NCBI GenBank assembly: GCA_050185825.1
Contig: JBFWZA010000007.1
Location: 62,001 to 126,000, forward strand
Direction of reading: 5' to 3'
Source: SZUA-309 sp050185825
Lineage (GTDB): Bacteria > Pseudomonadota > Gammaproteobacteria > Pseudomonadales > Azotimanducaceae
DNA length: 64,000 nucleotides
Program-made: the position numbers and the translations under genes
Part shown: one piece after another, positions 36,429 to 44,351 of the stretch
Numbering within the stretch: the first letter of the stretch is position 1
How the letters are laid out: every line of letters starts with the position of its first letter
The notes under the pieces: model-generated
The model's database searches: none
Told to the model about the DNA's origin: nothing
Seen by the model: only the letters and a program-made list of their open reading frames with translations

Positions 36429-36752
36429 TCAGATGACGTCGCAGGCCTTGGCCGTGACGTACTTGCCGAGGATCGCGTCGTAGACCTTCACGTCGCGGCA
36501 GTTTTCCGCACCTTCCTGCGGCGAGTCGTAGGTGCTGGCACCTTCAGTGCTGAAGCTCTGCGGGCAGCTCGCGCTGCTCGAGGACGGGCACAGATTCGCG
36601 GCATTCTGAGCCTCCGCTGCATCCGTGCACATCGTGGTGAGCTGACCCTCCACGCAGAAACAGGCGCAATTGCTCCACGCAGACGCGCCCCAGACCGTCA
36701 CGAGGGCCGCGAGCATCAGCTGCACCGACTTTCGAAACATCGGCTTTTGCAT
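36429..36752 (-). CDS. Small secreted Cys-rich protein, unknown
   Basis: 107 residues. A clear signal peptide (KSVQLMLAALVTVWGASAWS) leaves a mature part of about 80 residues with eight Cys, three of them in NCACFC at its start. Ser/Ala/Thr-rich spacers separate the others, and the protein ends AKACDVI. Four disulfides in the periplasm or outside the cell are possible. The ATG has a run of G residues upstream as a possible ribosome site. No family recognised. Confidence 0.6.
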   Translation of the reverse strand: MQKPMFRKSVQLMLAALVTVWGASAWSNCACFCVEGQLTTMCTDAAEAQNAANLCPSSSSASCPQSFSTEGASTYDSPQEGAENCRDVKVYDAILGKYVTAKACDVI

Positions 36753-37091
36753 TTAGAACCCCCCAGTTCGTTACAACGCCTGGCCATCCTGCGCCCCGGG
36801 TATTTGTAACGCAAGTGATCAAATGTGAGAAAGGTCAGTCGAATTGGGTCGATTCCGCCCCATTTGTATGTAGGCCATTCCTGTATTCGATTAAATATCA
36901 GATGGTTATACGGTATTTCTATAAATCAATACAGATAACTGGGCTCTCTCCGGTGGAGCCCCGCCGAAGCAAAACGTGACGCCGGTCACAAAATTCTGCG
37001 AACTTCCTGACAGTTTCCGACTACGGCCGCCAGGAGACGCGTCCGAAAATGTGTCCGTCGCCGGCACCGGGAATGCCAGGGGGGAACGACC
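36753..37091. other. AT-richer divergent intergenic region
   Basis: 339 bases without a convincing gene, clearly richer in A and T than its surroundings around 36800-36940. It must hold the promoters of the divergent Cys-rich and DUF4124 genes. Visible elements are an inverted repeat GGGCTC/GAGCCC (36942-36947 and 36957-36962) and the CRP-like site at 36975-36990. Nothing else can be supported. Confidence 0.5.
36975..36990 (+). promoter_or_regulatory. Candidate CRP/Vfr-type site
   Basis: CGTGA-N6-TCACA matches the CRP core TGTGA-N6-TCACA at 9 of 10 bases and is flanked on both sides by A-rich tracts. It lies about 100 bases before the DUF4124 start and about 220 bases from the Cys-rich gene, so it may control either. 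Confidence 0.4.
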
Positions 37092-37412
37092 TTGATCCGT
37101 CACAACGCCAGCTACCTGATCCTCACCGTCGCGCTGTCGTCTGCTCACGTCGCGGCCGCCGAGACCGTCGCCCGCTGGGTGGACGCCAACGGCATCACCC
37201 ACTTCGGCGACGTCCAGCTTGCGCCGCCGCATGCCGAACTCGAGCGGATCGGACCCGCCAACGCCATGGACGCACCGGCCGTGCAGGCGACGGGCTCCTC
37301 GGCGACCGGCCCGAGCTGGTCGCTGATCAACCGCCCGCCCAAGCAGAATCCCAAGGGCTGGCGCGCCAAGGGCGACGGCGTAAGGCACGGACCGGTCAGC
37401 TACAGCCGCTGA
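37092..37412 (+). CDS. DUF4124-like exported protein
   Basis: 106 residues from a TTG start with GGGG upstream; no other start codon fits the signal peptide. The signal peptide ends near residue 23 (AHVAAAET). The mature start, VARWVDANGITHFGDV, is the DUF4124 motif, usually read as a small periplasmic beta domain. The rest is low complexity and basic. Function unknown in the family. It ends three bases before the convergent hipA stop. Confidence 0.7.
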   Translation: MIRHNASYLILTVALSSAHVAAAETVARWVDANGITHFGDVQLAPPHAELERIGPANAMDAPAVQATGSSATGPSWSLINRPPKQNPKGWRAKGDGVRHGPVSYSR

Positions 37413-37415
37413 GCG

Positions 37416-38642
37416 TCAGCCGCCGAGAAAATCCTCGAGGACGGACTGAAACGCGAAGCACCGGGTCAGGATGGCCAGATCCGATTCCACCACGCCGGCC
37501 TCCGCCAGACGCGCCTGCCAGTTCCGCGTGACAGCGAGCACCGCCTCCGCGATCCGTAACGCCTCCGTCTGATCGAGCCCCATCCGGTGCCGTGCCGCCT
37601 GCAGGTTGTCGCGGCTCGGCGTGCTGCCGAACTCCCCCAGGGCGATGGCGTGCGAGCCCTGCAGCCCGACATTGGGCACGACGTCGTAGGCCGGCGTCAG
37701 CCGGTACTCCGCCTCGCCGGCACGCTTGTAGAAGGCGTGGTTGCGCAGATGGTCGTCCGTGTTGCCGATGGCCACGTTGAAGAGCATGCGCCGGTAGATG
37801 ACGCCGGGCAGATCCTCGGTATGCCCGCCGATCCGCTTGGCAAGCTGATTGATCCCCGGATACGACATGGCCGACTCGTCGTACTGGGTGATGTCGAACT
37901 TGTTGATCAGGCTCGCCACGGACACCAGGTGATGCTGGCCGGCCTCCGTGGCATCGAACCGCTCCACCAGCACCACCGGCCCGCGCGCCGTCTCGGTGAG
38001 CACCACGTCGGGCACCTCGATGCCGGCCTCGCGCGCCATGCGCATGGTGGCGTATTCCACCCGGCACATGTCCACCAGATCGCTGTCCCGATTGAATTTG
38101 GCGATCCAGCCCCGCGATTCGTGCTCGATGAGCGTTTTCGGGCGGGCGCCGCCCAGGCCGCTGCCGTGAAAGAAATACGGCTCGAGGCTGCGGTCCACCT
38201 CCCGGCCCGCCTCGATGTCCTCGGCAATCCGCTGCAGGTGCACCAGATTCTCGAACGGCCGCTCCGGCGTCGGGCGCGGGGTGTCCTTGATTTCGGCGGT
38301 GAAGTGCAGCGCACCGACCCCTTCCCCGGAAGCCGCCAGCAGAAACTCCACGTCGGAGACCGGCGGCGGCCGCCGGGTCTTCGTGAGCTGTCGGCGACCC
38401 CACTCGTCGGGGCCTGCGTCGATCAGCACGCCGAACACACCCGGCGTCTCCCGGGTGCGGGGATTGACGTGCACCTCGCTGGTGAGCGGCAGGTTGATGG
38501 GGTCGAGCGGAAAGGCCTCCGGGTGCTCGACGTAGGCGCGGGCATACTTGAAACGGCCACGGGTCTCGTCCACCAGGAGCTGGCCGGCGAGGACCTTCCT
38601 GCCCTCCCCCAGGTCGACGTGCACGAAGAGTTTCTCCGCCAT
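37416..38642 (-). CDS. hipA: HipA-type serine/threonine kinase toxin
   Basis: 408 residues with both HipA parts: the N-terminal HipA_N domain (FGVLIDAGPDEWGRRQL) and the C-terminal kinase core with GSGLGGARPKTLIEHE as P-loop region, RVEYATMRMAREAGI, and the catalytic NVAIGNTDDHLRNHAF followed by LTPAYDVVPN. E. coli HipA phosphorylates glutamyl-tRNA synthetase; the target here is unknown. The ATG at 38642 overlaps the hipB stop (TGATG). Confidence 0.9.
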   Translation of the reverse strand: MAEKLFVHVDLGEGRKVLAGQLLVDETRGRFKYARAYVEHPEAFPLDPINLPLTSEVHVNPRTRETPGVFGVLIDAGPDEWGRRQLTKTRRPPPVSDVEFLLAASGEGVGALHFTAEIKDTPRPTPERPFENLVHLQRIAEDIEAGREVDRSLEPYFFHGSGLGGARPKTLIEHESRGWIAKFNRDSDLVDMCRVEYATMRMAREAGIEVPDVVLTETARGPVVLVERFDATEAGQHHLVSVASLINKFDITQYDESAMSYPGINQLAKRIGGHTEDLPGVIYRRMLFNVAIGNTDDHLRNHAFYKRAGEAEYRLTPAYDVVPNVGLQGSHAIALGEFGSTPSRDNLQAARHRMGLDQTEALRIAEAVLAVTRNWQARLAEAGVVESDLAILTRCFAFQSVLEDFLGG

Positions 38643-38998
38643 CAGATTTCCCACTCGTCTTCCGACGCAGCGGATGCGCGACTGCCCCCGGCACGCCGCC
38701 GGCCGGCGCTGCGCGCCAGCGCCTCGCCGAGGGTGTCCGAACCCGCAGGCAACACCGCATCGAACGCCGTCGGCATGCCGAACACGTCGAGCAGCGACAG
38801 GTAGGCGCTCACCGTGATCCGGGGACTGCCGGCCTCGACCTTCTTCACCGAGCTCTCGGAGAGCCCGGCCTTGTCCGCCGTCTGCTGCTGGGTCCAGTTG
38901 CGCCGCAGCCGGGCTTCCTTCAGGCGGCCGCCGAGGGCACCCAGGCTGCCGAGCGCCGCATCGCTGAGCACGCTGTAGGATCTGGATTGTCTCGGCAT
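38642..38998 (-). CDS. hipB: HipB-like antitoxin, XRE-family repressor
   Basis: 118 residues. The Cro/CI helix-turn-helix at about 23-80 is seen in LKEARLRRNWTQQQTADKAG and LSESSVKKVEAG. A C-terminal tail of about 30 residues (Arg/Ser/Ala-rich, ending DEWEI) may be the part that is degraded or contacts HipA. It precedes hipA in the usual antitoxin-toxin order. The operator-like palindrome at 39002-39019 lies immediately upstream, consistent with autorepression. Confidence 0.85.
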   Translation of the reverse strand: MPRQSRSYSVLSDAALGSLGALGGRLKEARLRRNWTQQQTADKAGLSESSVKKVEAGSPRITVSAYLSLLDVFGMPTAFDAVLPAGSDTLGEALARSAGRRRAGGSRASAASEDEWEI

Positions 38999-39001
38999 AT
39001 A

Positions 39002-39019
39002 TATCCCTAACAGGAGATA
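39002..39019. promoter_or_regulatory. HipB-type operator
   Basis: TATCC-N8-AGATA on the plus strand, which is TATCT-N8-GGATA on the minus strand. This fits the E. coli HipB operator TATCC-N8-GGATA with one mismatch. It begins three bases upstream of the hipB ATG, so a bound HipB-HipA complex would block the promoter or ribosome site of the operon. Confidence 0.6.
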
Positions 39020-39222
39020 AAAGGTTTTTATGGATCTATCTGATGCTGCTCGCTGGATCGTATCCGGGATGGGTGGTCGCTGGCCAGCACGGTGATCTCA
39101 CTGCGGATACGTGGCCGATGCCCGCATCACCGATTCGTGCGCTCGGTCACCGTGCACGGGTGGTGGCCTCGCAAGGTACGCCCGGCTTACCATCCGCCCT
39201 TCGAGACGAGGGAGGGAAGCAC

Positions 39223-40113
39223 ATGTGCGACGAGCATACCGTCGAGGACAACGAACGATTCCTGAGCGAACGCGGGGATGAACGCAGCGGCATGAGCCGC
39301 CGGCGCTTCGGAGCGGCCACGGCGGCGGCCGCGCTCGCTCTGACGCTGCCCCGGGCAGCGAACGCGGCGGAGGTGGTGGAAGCCGAGGTGCGGGTCACCA
39401 CACCGGACGGTGAGGCGGACTGTCACTTCGCTCATCCTGCCAGCGGCCGGCATCCCGGCGTGATCGTCTGGCCCGACATCGTCGGTCTCAGACCCGCGTT
39501 CCGCCTCATGGGCCGTCGCCTGGCCGAGTCGGGCTACGCCGTGCTCACGGTGAATCCCTACTACCGCACGGCCAGCGCGCCGGTGGTACCCCCGGGGTCG
39601 AGCTTCCAGGACCCCGCCACCCGCGACATCCTCATGCCGCTCGCCCGCTCGCTCTCACCGGCGACCAACGTCACGGATGCAAAAGCCTTCGTCGCCTTCC
39701 TGGACGCGCAACCGGCCGTGGACGCCGCCCGGCCCATCGGCACCACCGGCTACTGTATGGGCGGACCCATGACCATGCGCACCGCGGCAGCCGTGCCCGG
39801 GCGGATCGGCGCGGGCGCCTCCTTCCACGGCGGCCGGCTGGTGACCGACGATGCGGACAGCCCGCACCTGCTGGTGAGCGGCATGAAGGCCAGCTACCTC
39901 TTCGCCATTGCCGAGAACGACGACGAGCGGGAACCGGAGGCCAAGAACGTGCTGCGCGAAACCTTCGCTGCCGCCGGGCTGCCCGCGGAGATCGAGGTCT
40001 ATGCCGGCGCCCTGCACGGCTGGTGCCCGCCCGACTCCCGGGTCTACAACGAGGCGCAGGCGGAGCGGGCCTGGAGTCGGCTGCTGGCGCTGTTCGCCTC
40101 GGCGCTGGCCTGA
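39223..40113 (+). CDS. Dienelactone hydrolase family protein, Tat-exported
   Basis: About 296 residues from the ATG at 39223, which has GGAGGG upstream. A twin-arginine signal (SRRRFGAATAAAALALTLP) near residues 27-50 implies export of the folded protein. The alpha/beta-hydrolase core has GYCMGG with a Cys nucleophile, FAIAENDDER with the acid, and ALHGWCPPDS with the His, i.e. the dienelactone hydrolase triad Cys-Asp-His. The natural substrate is unknown. Confidence 0.85.
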   Translation: MCDEHTVEDNERFLSERGDERSGMSRRRFGAATAAAALALTLPRAANAAEVVEAEVRVTTPDGEADCHFAHPASGRHPGVIVWPDIVGLRPAFRLMGRRLAESGYAVLTVNPYYRTASAPVVPPGSSFQDPATRDILMPLARSLSPATNVTDAKAFVAFLDAQPAVDAARPIGTTGYCMGGPMTMRTAAAVPGRIGAGASFHGGRLVTDDADSPHLLVSGMKASYLFAIAENDDEREPEAKNVLRETFAAAGLPAEIEVYAGALHGWCPPDSRVYNEAQAERAWSRLLALFASALA

Positions 40114-40129
40114 CGGCGGCGCCGCGGAC

Positions 40130-40942
40130 TCAGAACAGCGGAGCTGCCAGCGCTGCGGCTTCGGTGTCGCAGTCACCTTCAGGAAGTTGCCCGGCCGTAC
40201 GCGCCTTCTCGATTTCGCCGCGGGCCGCCTGCAGGTCTTTGCGGAACTCGGGGTTGTCCTGCAGCCGGGCGACGGTCGCCGCGCCCACCAGCCGGCCGGC
40301 CACCACGTCGCTGTACCAGTGCACGTTGCAGACATTGCGGCTCTCACCGAACGCCCGCCCCCTGGCGACCAGCGCCTCCGCCTGTTCCGGCGCCAGCTCC
40401 GCCAGGATCAGCCCCCATCCCCAGCCGATGGCCGTGTGACCGGAGGGATAGGAGCCGTCGCTGCTGAGGCGCTCTTCCATGTCCGGCGTGCAGGTGGGCG
40501 CACCGTTCACCGTGAACGGCCGCGACCGCTGATAGGCGTTCTTCGCCGGATAGGTGGCAAGCCCCAGATCCGTGAGCGTTCTGCGCAGGAGCTGATAGAG
40601 CATCGGCGTCTGCGTCTCGCTGACGGAAACGCCGAGCGCACAGGCGAACGTACCGGCAGCTTCCGGAAAGTGCAGCTCCGCATCCTTTGTTGCCAGATCC
40701 CAGCGCGGCGTGCCGCGCAGCGCCAGCATCCGTTCGCTCCAGGCGACGTCCAGCGCCTCCATCGGCGAGCCGGCTTCCGGCGCGGGCGGAACGAACACGC
40801 GGCTGTCGAACTGCTCCGCTTCGGCGAGATACCCCTGCAGGTAGCCGGGCATGATCTCGGGGACTTCGCGGGGCTGCGCGGCACAACCGGCGAAGGTGGC
40901 CAGCACCGTCGTTAGAAACAGCGCTTTCGTCAGACTACTCAT
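40130..40942 (-). CDS. Class A acid phosphatase (PAP2 superfamily), lipoprotein
   Basis: 270 residues. The signal peptide ends in lipobox FAGC near residue 19. The three phosphatase motifs are intact: KNAYQRSRP (Kx6RP), PSGH in SYPSGHTAIGW, and SRNVCNVHWYSD (SRx5Hx3D). It is a nonspecific acid phosphatase of the PhoN type and would act in the periplasm or on the outer membrane. It is convergent with the dienelactone hydrolase gene. Confidence 0.88.
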   Translation of the reverse strand: MSSLTKALFLTTVLATFAGCAAQPREVPEIMPGYLQGYLAEAEQFDSRVFVPPAPEAGSPMEALDVAWSERMLALRGTPRWDLATKDAELHFPEAAGTFACALGVSVSETQTPMLYQLLRRTLTDLGLATYPAKNAYQRSRPFTVNGAPTCTPDMEERLSSDGSYPSGHTAIGWGWGLILAELAPEQAEALVARGRAFGESRNVCNVHWYSDVVAGRLVGAATVARLQDNPEFRKDLQAARGEIEKARTAGQLPEGDCDTEAAALAAPLF

Positions 40943-41001
40943 CGGACCTGCCTGGTCGTTGGATAAGGGTGGATTGGTCTTGTGTGGGTCTTAAGTGAAG
41001 A

Positions 41002-41021
41002 GTGGCACCCCGGGCAGGAGT
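41002..41021 (+). repeat. Imperfect copy of a tRNA-Arg 3' end (candidate left attachment site)
   Basis: Twenty bases match 42482-42501, the 3' end of the tRNA-Arg(CCT) gene, at 17 positions and in the same orientation. Together the two copies bracket the fic gene as direct repeats, the usual trace of site-specific integration into a tRNA gene. No integrase remains. Confidence 0.55.
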
Positions 41022-41227
41022 TTAAGATCTACCCCACATGCCAGTAAACATGCGGGCTTCAGGGCGATTCCTCCCCCATGCGTTGCCTTTGTACGGTAAT
41101 CCCCAACGGGCGAACCATCCCGCATTGCCGCACTGATCGCCAAGTTGCAATTTCGGCGGGTGTTTTCGACTTTAGGGTTTTAAGTGTCATCCGAACATAC
41201 AATTTGACATTTGTAGAACTTGAAATA

Positions 41228-41243
41228 GTGTATCTCCATACAC
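41228..41243. promoter_or_regulatory. Inverted repeat in the fic promoter region
   Basis: GTGTAT and ATACAC are perfect inverted repeats separated by CTCC, 36 bases before the fic ATG and downstream of a TTGACA element. TTTGTA words recur nearby. It could be an operator for the C-terminal DNA-binding-like part of Fic itself or another regulator. Confidence 0.35.
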
Positions 41244-41278
41244 AAAGTCATTTGTATATGTCCGGGACGCCGTAGCCG

Positions 41279-42376
41279 ATGACACCATACCAGCCCCTTT
41301 CGATGCCTCCTTCGCTAGACCTAACGGAAATCGTTGGCCTAGTCGGCAGAGCGAACGCCGAACTTGCCAGGTATGACGGTTTACTGGAGAGCCTGGTGAA
41401 TCCCGACGTAATGCTTTCTCCACTGCTCATGAAGGAGGCGGAGATGTCCTCTCGAATTGAGGGAACGATAGCTTCTGCAAACGAAGTGTTTCAGCAACAA
41501 GCGGGAAGGGAGTTTGAACCGGCTAAAGCAGCGGATATTGGTGAGATTCTTAACTATCGTCATACCCTTCGATTGGGAAGCGACGCCATCAAAGATCAGG
41601 ACATCAACCTCCACCTGATCAGACAGATGCATGCGTCACTAATGCAAGGCGTGAGAGGTGAGCGGAAGCATCCAGGACAATTCCGGGAAACACAAAATTG
41701 GATCGGTCCGAAGGGATGCGCGATCGAAGAAGCGACCTTCGTTCCCCCTACTCCACTGCTGATGCGAGACGCACTAGAGGATCTCGAGCGATTTCTCCAG
41801 TTCAAGGAGTTCGCTTTCGATCCTCTGATTCAGATTGCTCTGATCCATGCTCAGTTTGAATTGATCCATCCGTTCGACGATGGCAACGGTAGGATCGGCA
41901 GGCTACTAATCCCATTATTTCTCTGTCGGCGCGGATGTCTGGTGAGGCCTTCTTTCTACGTTAGCGGGTACCTTGAATCACATAGAGATGAGTACTATCG
42001 AAGGCTGGGTGACATCTCCGAAAACGGAGACTGGCTTGGGTGGGTTCGCTTTTTCTTAACCGCAGTTCTACGACAAGCTACCAACAATCTTGCGGTCGCC
42101 AGGAAGGTCGCCAAACTTTACGAAGACAAGAAGCACGAGCTTGTAGAACTCCTCCGCACAGATCAATCTATCCACATACTGGACATACTGTTCGACACGC
42201 CTGTTTTCGCTGCTCCAGACATACACCAAAGGTTAAACATCCAGCGCCAACGAGCGGCTAGCTACATCCGAATCCTTAGAAAAGCAGGAGTGCTCAGCGA
42301 GCTTCGTCCTGCATCAGGTCGGAGTCCGGCAATTCTTTCGTTCGAGCCGCTGTGGGAGATTACTGATCAGCAGTAA
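41279..42376 (+). CDS. fic: Fic-domain protein (AMP-transferase family)
   Basis: 365 residues. The active-site motif HPFDDGNGRIGR at 197-208 is complete, so AMP transfer to a target hydroxyl is expected. An N-terminal inhibitory motif, SSRIEG at 57-62, fits S/TxxxE(G/N) of class II Fic proteins, so the enzyme is self-inhibited. The last 80 residues look like a winged helix (DIHQRLNIQRQRAASYIRIL). Base composition is more AT-rich than neighbours and codon use differs, suggesting transfer. It lies in the insert bounded by tRNA-like repeats. Confidence 0.9.
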   Translation: MTPYQPLSMPPSLDLTEIVGLVGRANAELARYDGLLESLVNPDVMLSPLLMKEAEMSSRIEGTIASANEVFQQQAGREFEPAKAADIGEILNYRHTLRLGSDAIKDQDINLHLIRQMHASLMQGVRGERKHPGQFRETQNWIGPKGCAIEEATFVPPTPLLMRDALEDLERFLQFKEFAFDPLIQIALIHAQFELIHPFDDGNGRIGRLLIPLFLCRRGCLVRPSFYVSGYLESHRDEYYRRLGDISENGDWLGWVRFFLTAVLRQATNNLAVARKVAKLYEDKKHELVELLRTDQSIHILDILFDTPVFAAPDIHQRLNIQRQRAASYIRILRKAGVLSELRPASGRSPAILSFEPLWEITDQQ

Positions 42377-42481
42377 AGATGCGATGAGCGTCAATCTGCT
42401 CAATGTAGCGTGATGCGGGCCGGTACCGTCGAGGCAGAGGAGTGGTTCGATCAGTGCGACCTGGCTGGCGCGTGGAGGTAG

Positions 42482-42501
42482 GTGGCGCCCCGGACAGGAA
42501 T
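42482..42501 (+). repeat. Right copy of the tRNA 3'-end repeat
   Basis: Bases 42482-42501 lie within the 3' end of the tRNA-Arg gene, covering the encoded CCA, the acceptor strand and part of the T stem. They match 41002-41021 at 17 of 20 positions. Confidence 0.55.
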
Positions 42502-42558
42502 CGAACCTGTAACCTGCCGCTTAGGAGGCGGCCGCGCTATCCGTTGTGCCACCGGGGC
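42483..42558 (-). tRNA. tRNA-Arg (anticodon CCT)
   Basis: Seventy-six bases. The acceptor stem GCCCCGG pairs with CCGGGGC, discriminator base G and CCA are encoded, and the T arm has GGTTCGATTCC. The anticodon stem GCCGC/GCGGC encloses loop CTCCTAA, giving anticodon CCT, which reads AGG. The 3' end is the right-hand repeat of the fic insert, and the gene remains intact. Confidence 0.93.
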
Positions 42559-42623
42559 GTGGAGGGCGAACGCTATCAGGCCGTGCGGTTCGGTGCCACC
42601 ATGCGTTGCTGCCGAGTGAACGC

Positions 42624-43157
42624 CTAGTTCCTGCGTAGCCGGTTGAGACCATAACCCGCCGGCGCTTCGCCCACCACCTTGTGATCCTTCTCGGGATCGG
42701 TGCGGACGGGCGCGTTGAACCCCGGGATGTCCATGGGCGGCTCGGAGGGCAGATCGACGTCGTACCGTTCTGTGTCGCCCTCCTCGGTGAACGCGGGCTC
42801 GGCTGCCAGCAGACTGTCTGCATAGCCCGTCATCGGCCCCGCCAGCAGCGTGTCGGTCACCAGCACCCAGGGCGTATCGAAGCCCTGGCGGCGCGCTTCG
42901 GCGAGCATGTGGTCGGCGATCTCCTGGGTGAGGTACGGGCCGGCCAGCACGCGGTACCACAGCCCGCTGTCGAGCTCGGCCTCTGCGATGCTGAAGGATT
43001 CCGGCAGGCGCCTGCCGGCCTGTTCCCGCGCGGACTCGGCCTCTTCATAGGTGCGATAGCTGCCCACGGATACCCAGTACTCGCTGTCGGCCCGGCTCGT
43101 GGAGGCGGATACCACCGCGAGCAGAATGGCTGCCGCATGAAAGGCTCGGCGGATCAT
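42624..43157 (-). CDS. SPOR-like exported protein
   Basis: 177 residues. The signal peptide ends at about residue 23 (STSRADSE). Residues 26-100 resemble a SPOR domain: YWVSVGSYRTYEEAESAREQ and then LWYRVLAGPYLTQEIADHML, the paired strand-helix halves that bind denuded peptidoglycan. The rest is Pro/Asp-rich. It could localise to the septum, but no partner is adjacent. Confidence 0.7.
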   Translation of the reverse strand: MIRRAFHAAAILLAVVSASTSRADSEYWVSVGSYRTYEEAESAREQAGRRLPESFSIAEAELDSGLWYRVLAGPYLTQEIADHMLAEARRQGFDTPWVLVTDTLLAGPMTGYADSLLAAEPAFTEEGDTERYDVDLPSEPPMDIPGFNAPVRTDPEKDHKVVGEAPAGYGLNRLRRN

Positions 43158-43212
43158 CTCGGGTTTGCTCGGAACCGGCTGACAAGTCAGCCAGGGAGTC
43201 TAGCAGCTCGAT

Positions 43213-44343
43213 TCAGGATGTGAACATGATCATCACGCCGGCCGCCACGGCGGAGCCGATCACGCCGGCCACGTTCGGACCCATGGCGTGCATGAGCAGA
43301 TAGTTGTGCGGGTTGGCCTCGAGCCCCACCTTGTTGGCGACACGGGCCGCCATGGGCACCGCAGAGACGCCTGCCGCGCCGATCAGCGGGTTGATGGGCA
43401 TCTTCGAGAGGCGGTTCATGAGCTTGGCCATCAGCACGCCGCTGGCGGTGCCGATGGCGAACGCCACGATGCCGAGCAGAAGGATGCCGAGGGTGCTCGC
43501 CTGCAGGAACTGCTCGGCGCCGAGCTTCGAGCCGACGGCGAGCCCGAGGAAGATGGTGACGATGTTGATGAGCGCGTTCTGGGTGGCGTCGGAGAGCCGG
43601 TTGACCACACCGCACTCCTTCATCAGGTTGCCGAAGCAGAACATGCCGAGCAACGGGGCCGCGGACGGCAGCATGAGCGCGACGAGCAGCAGCAGCAGCA
43701 GCGGGAAGAGAATCCGCTCGGTCTTCGACACCGGCCGCAGCTGCACCATCTGGATCCTGCGCTCCTCCACGGTGGTGAGCGCCCGCATGATGGGCGGCTG
43801 GATGAGCGGCACCAGCGCCATGTACGAGTAAGCGGCGACGGCAATGGCGCCGAGCAGGTGCGGCGCGAGCATGCCGGCCACGTAGATCGCCGTCGGTCCG
43901 TCCGCGCCGCCAATGATGCCGATGGCGGCGGCATCACGGACGCTGAAATCGAACAGGCCGAGTTCCGTGAGCGCCAGCGCGCCGAGCAGCGTGGCGAAGA
44001 TGCCGAACTGCGCGGCGGCGCCGAGAAACAGCGTCCGCGGATTGGCGAGCAGCGGACCGAAGTCGGTCATGGCGCCGACGCCCATGAAGATGATCAGGGG
44101 AAAGGCGCCGGTCTCTATTCCCACCAGGTAGACGAGGTGCAGGAGACCGTCGCCGGTGGCGATCTCCACACCGGGAATGTTGGAGAGAAGACCGCCGAAG
44201 CCGATGGTCACCAGCAGCAGCGGCTCGAACTTCCTGACGATGGCCAGATACAGCAGCAGCAGGCAGACGGCGATCATCACCGCCTGCCCCGGTGTGAGCT
44301 GGTAGAGGCCGGAGCCTTGCCAGATTTCCCTGATGAGGTCCAA
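43213..44343 (-). CDS. oadB: Na+-translocating oxaloacetate decarboxylase, beta subunit
   Basis: 376 residues, about nine membrane helices. The central GIIGGADGPTAIYVAGML carries the Asp used in Na+ coupling. The helix near the C terminus contains NPLIGAAGVSAVPMAARVAN, another family hallmark. It performs the decarboxylation of carboxybiotin and pumps Na+ out. Translation starts at an uncommon TTG at 44343, eight bases after the oadA stop; no ATG fits better. Confidence 0.93.
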   Translation of the reverse strand: MDLIREIWQGSGLYQLTPGQAVMIAVCLLLLYLAIVRKFEPLLLVTIGFGGLLSNIPGVEIATGDGLLHLVYLVGIETGAFPLIIFMGVGAMTDFGPLLANPRTLFLGAAAQFGIFATLLGALALTELGLFDFSVRDAAAIGIIGGADGPTAIYVAGMLAPHLLGAIAVAAYSYMALVPLIQPPIMRALTTVEERRIQMVQLRPVSKTERILFPLLLLLLVALMLPSAAPLLGMFCFGNLMKECGVVNRLSDATQNALINIVTIFLGLAVGSKLGAEQFLQASTLGILLLGIVAFAIGTASGVLMAKLMNRLSKMPINPLIGAAGVSAVPMAARVANKVGLEANPHNYLLMHAMGPNVAGVIGSAVAAGVMIMFTS

Positions 44344-44351
44344 GCGGTTCG

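Larger units (their letters stand above)
40943..41278. other. AT-richer intergenic region before fic
   Basis: 336 bases without a convincing gene. It holds the promoter side of the phosphatase gene, the tRNA-like repeat at 41002-41021 that marks the left edge of the fic insert, and from about 41150 a stretch of low GC with TTGACA at 41206-41211 and an inverted repeat before fic. A weak frame at 41078-41275 has no ribosome site and is not called. Confidence 0.5.

Noticed and set aside
41078..41275. Small open frame upstream of fic
   Set aside because: No ribosome-binding site, odd composition, and it runs over the promoter-like TTGACA and the inverted repeat.
42378..42480. Possible integrase remnant beside the tRNA-Arg gene
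   Set aside because: The 100 bases show no coding frame with integrase motifs; the insert seems to have lost any recombinase.
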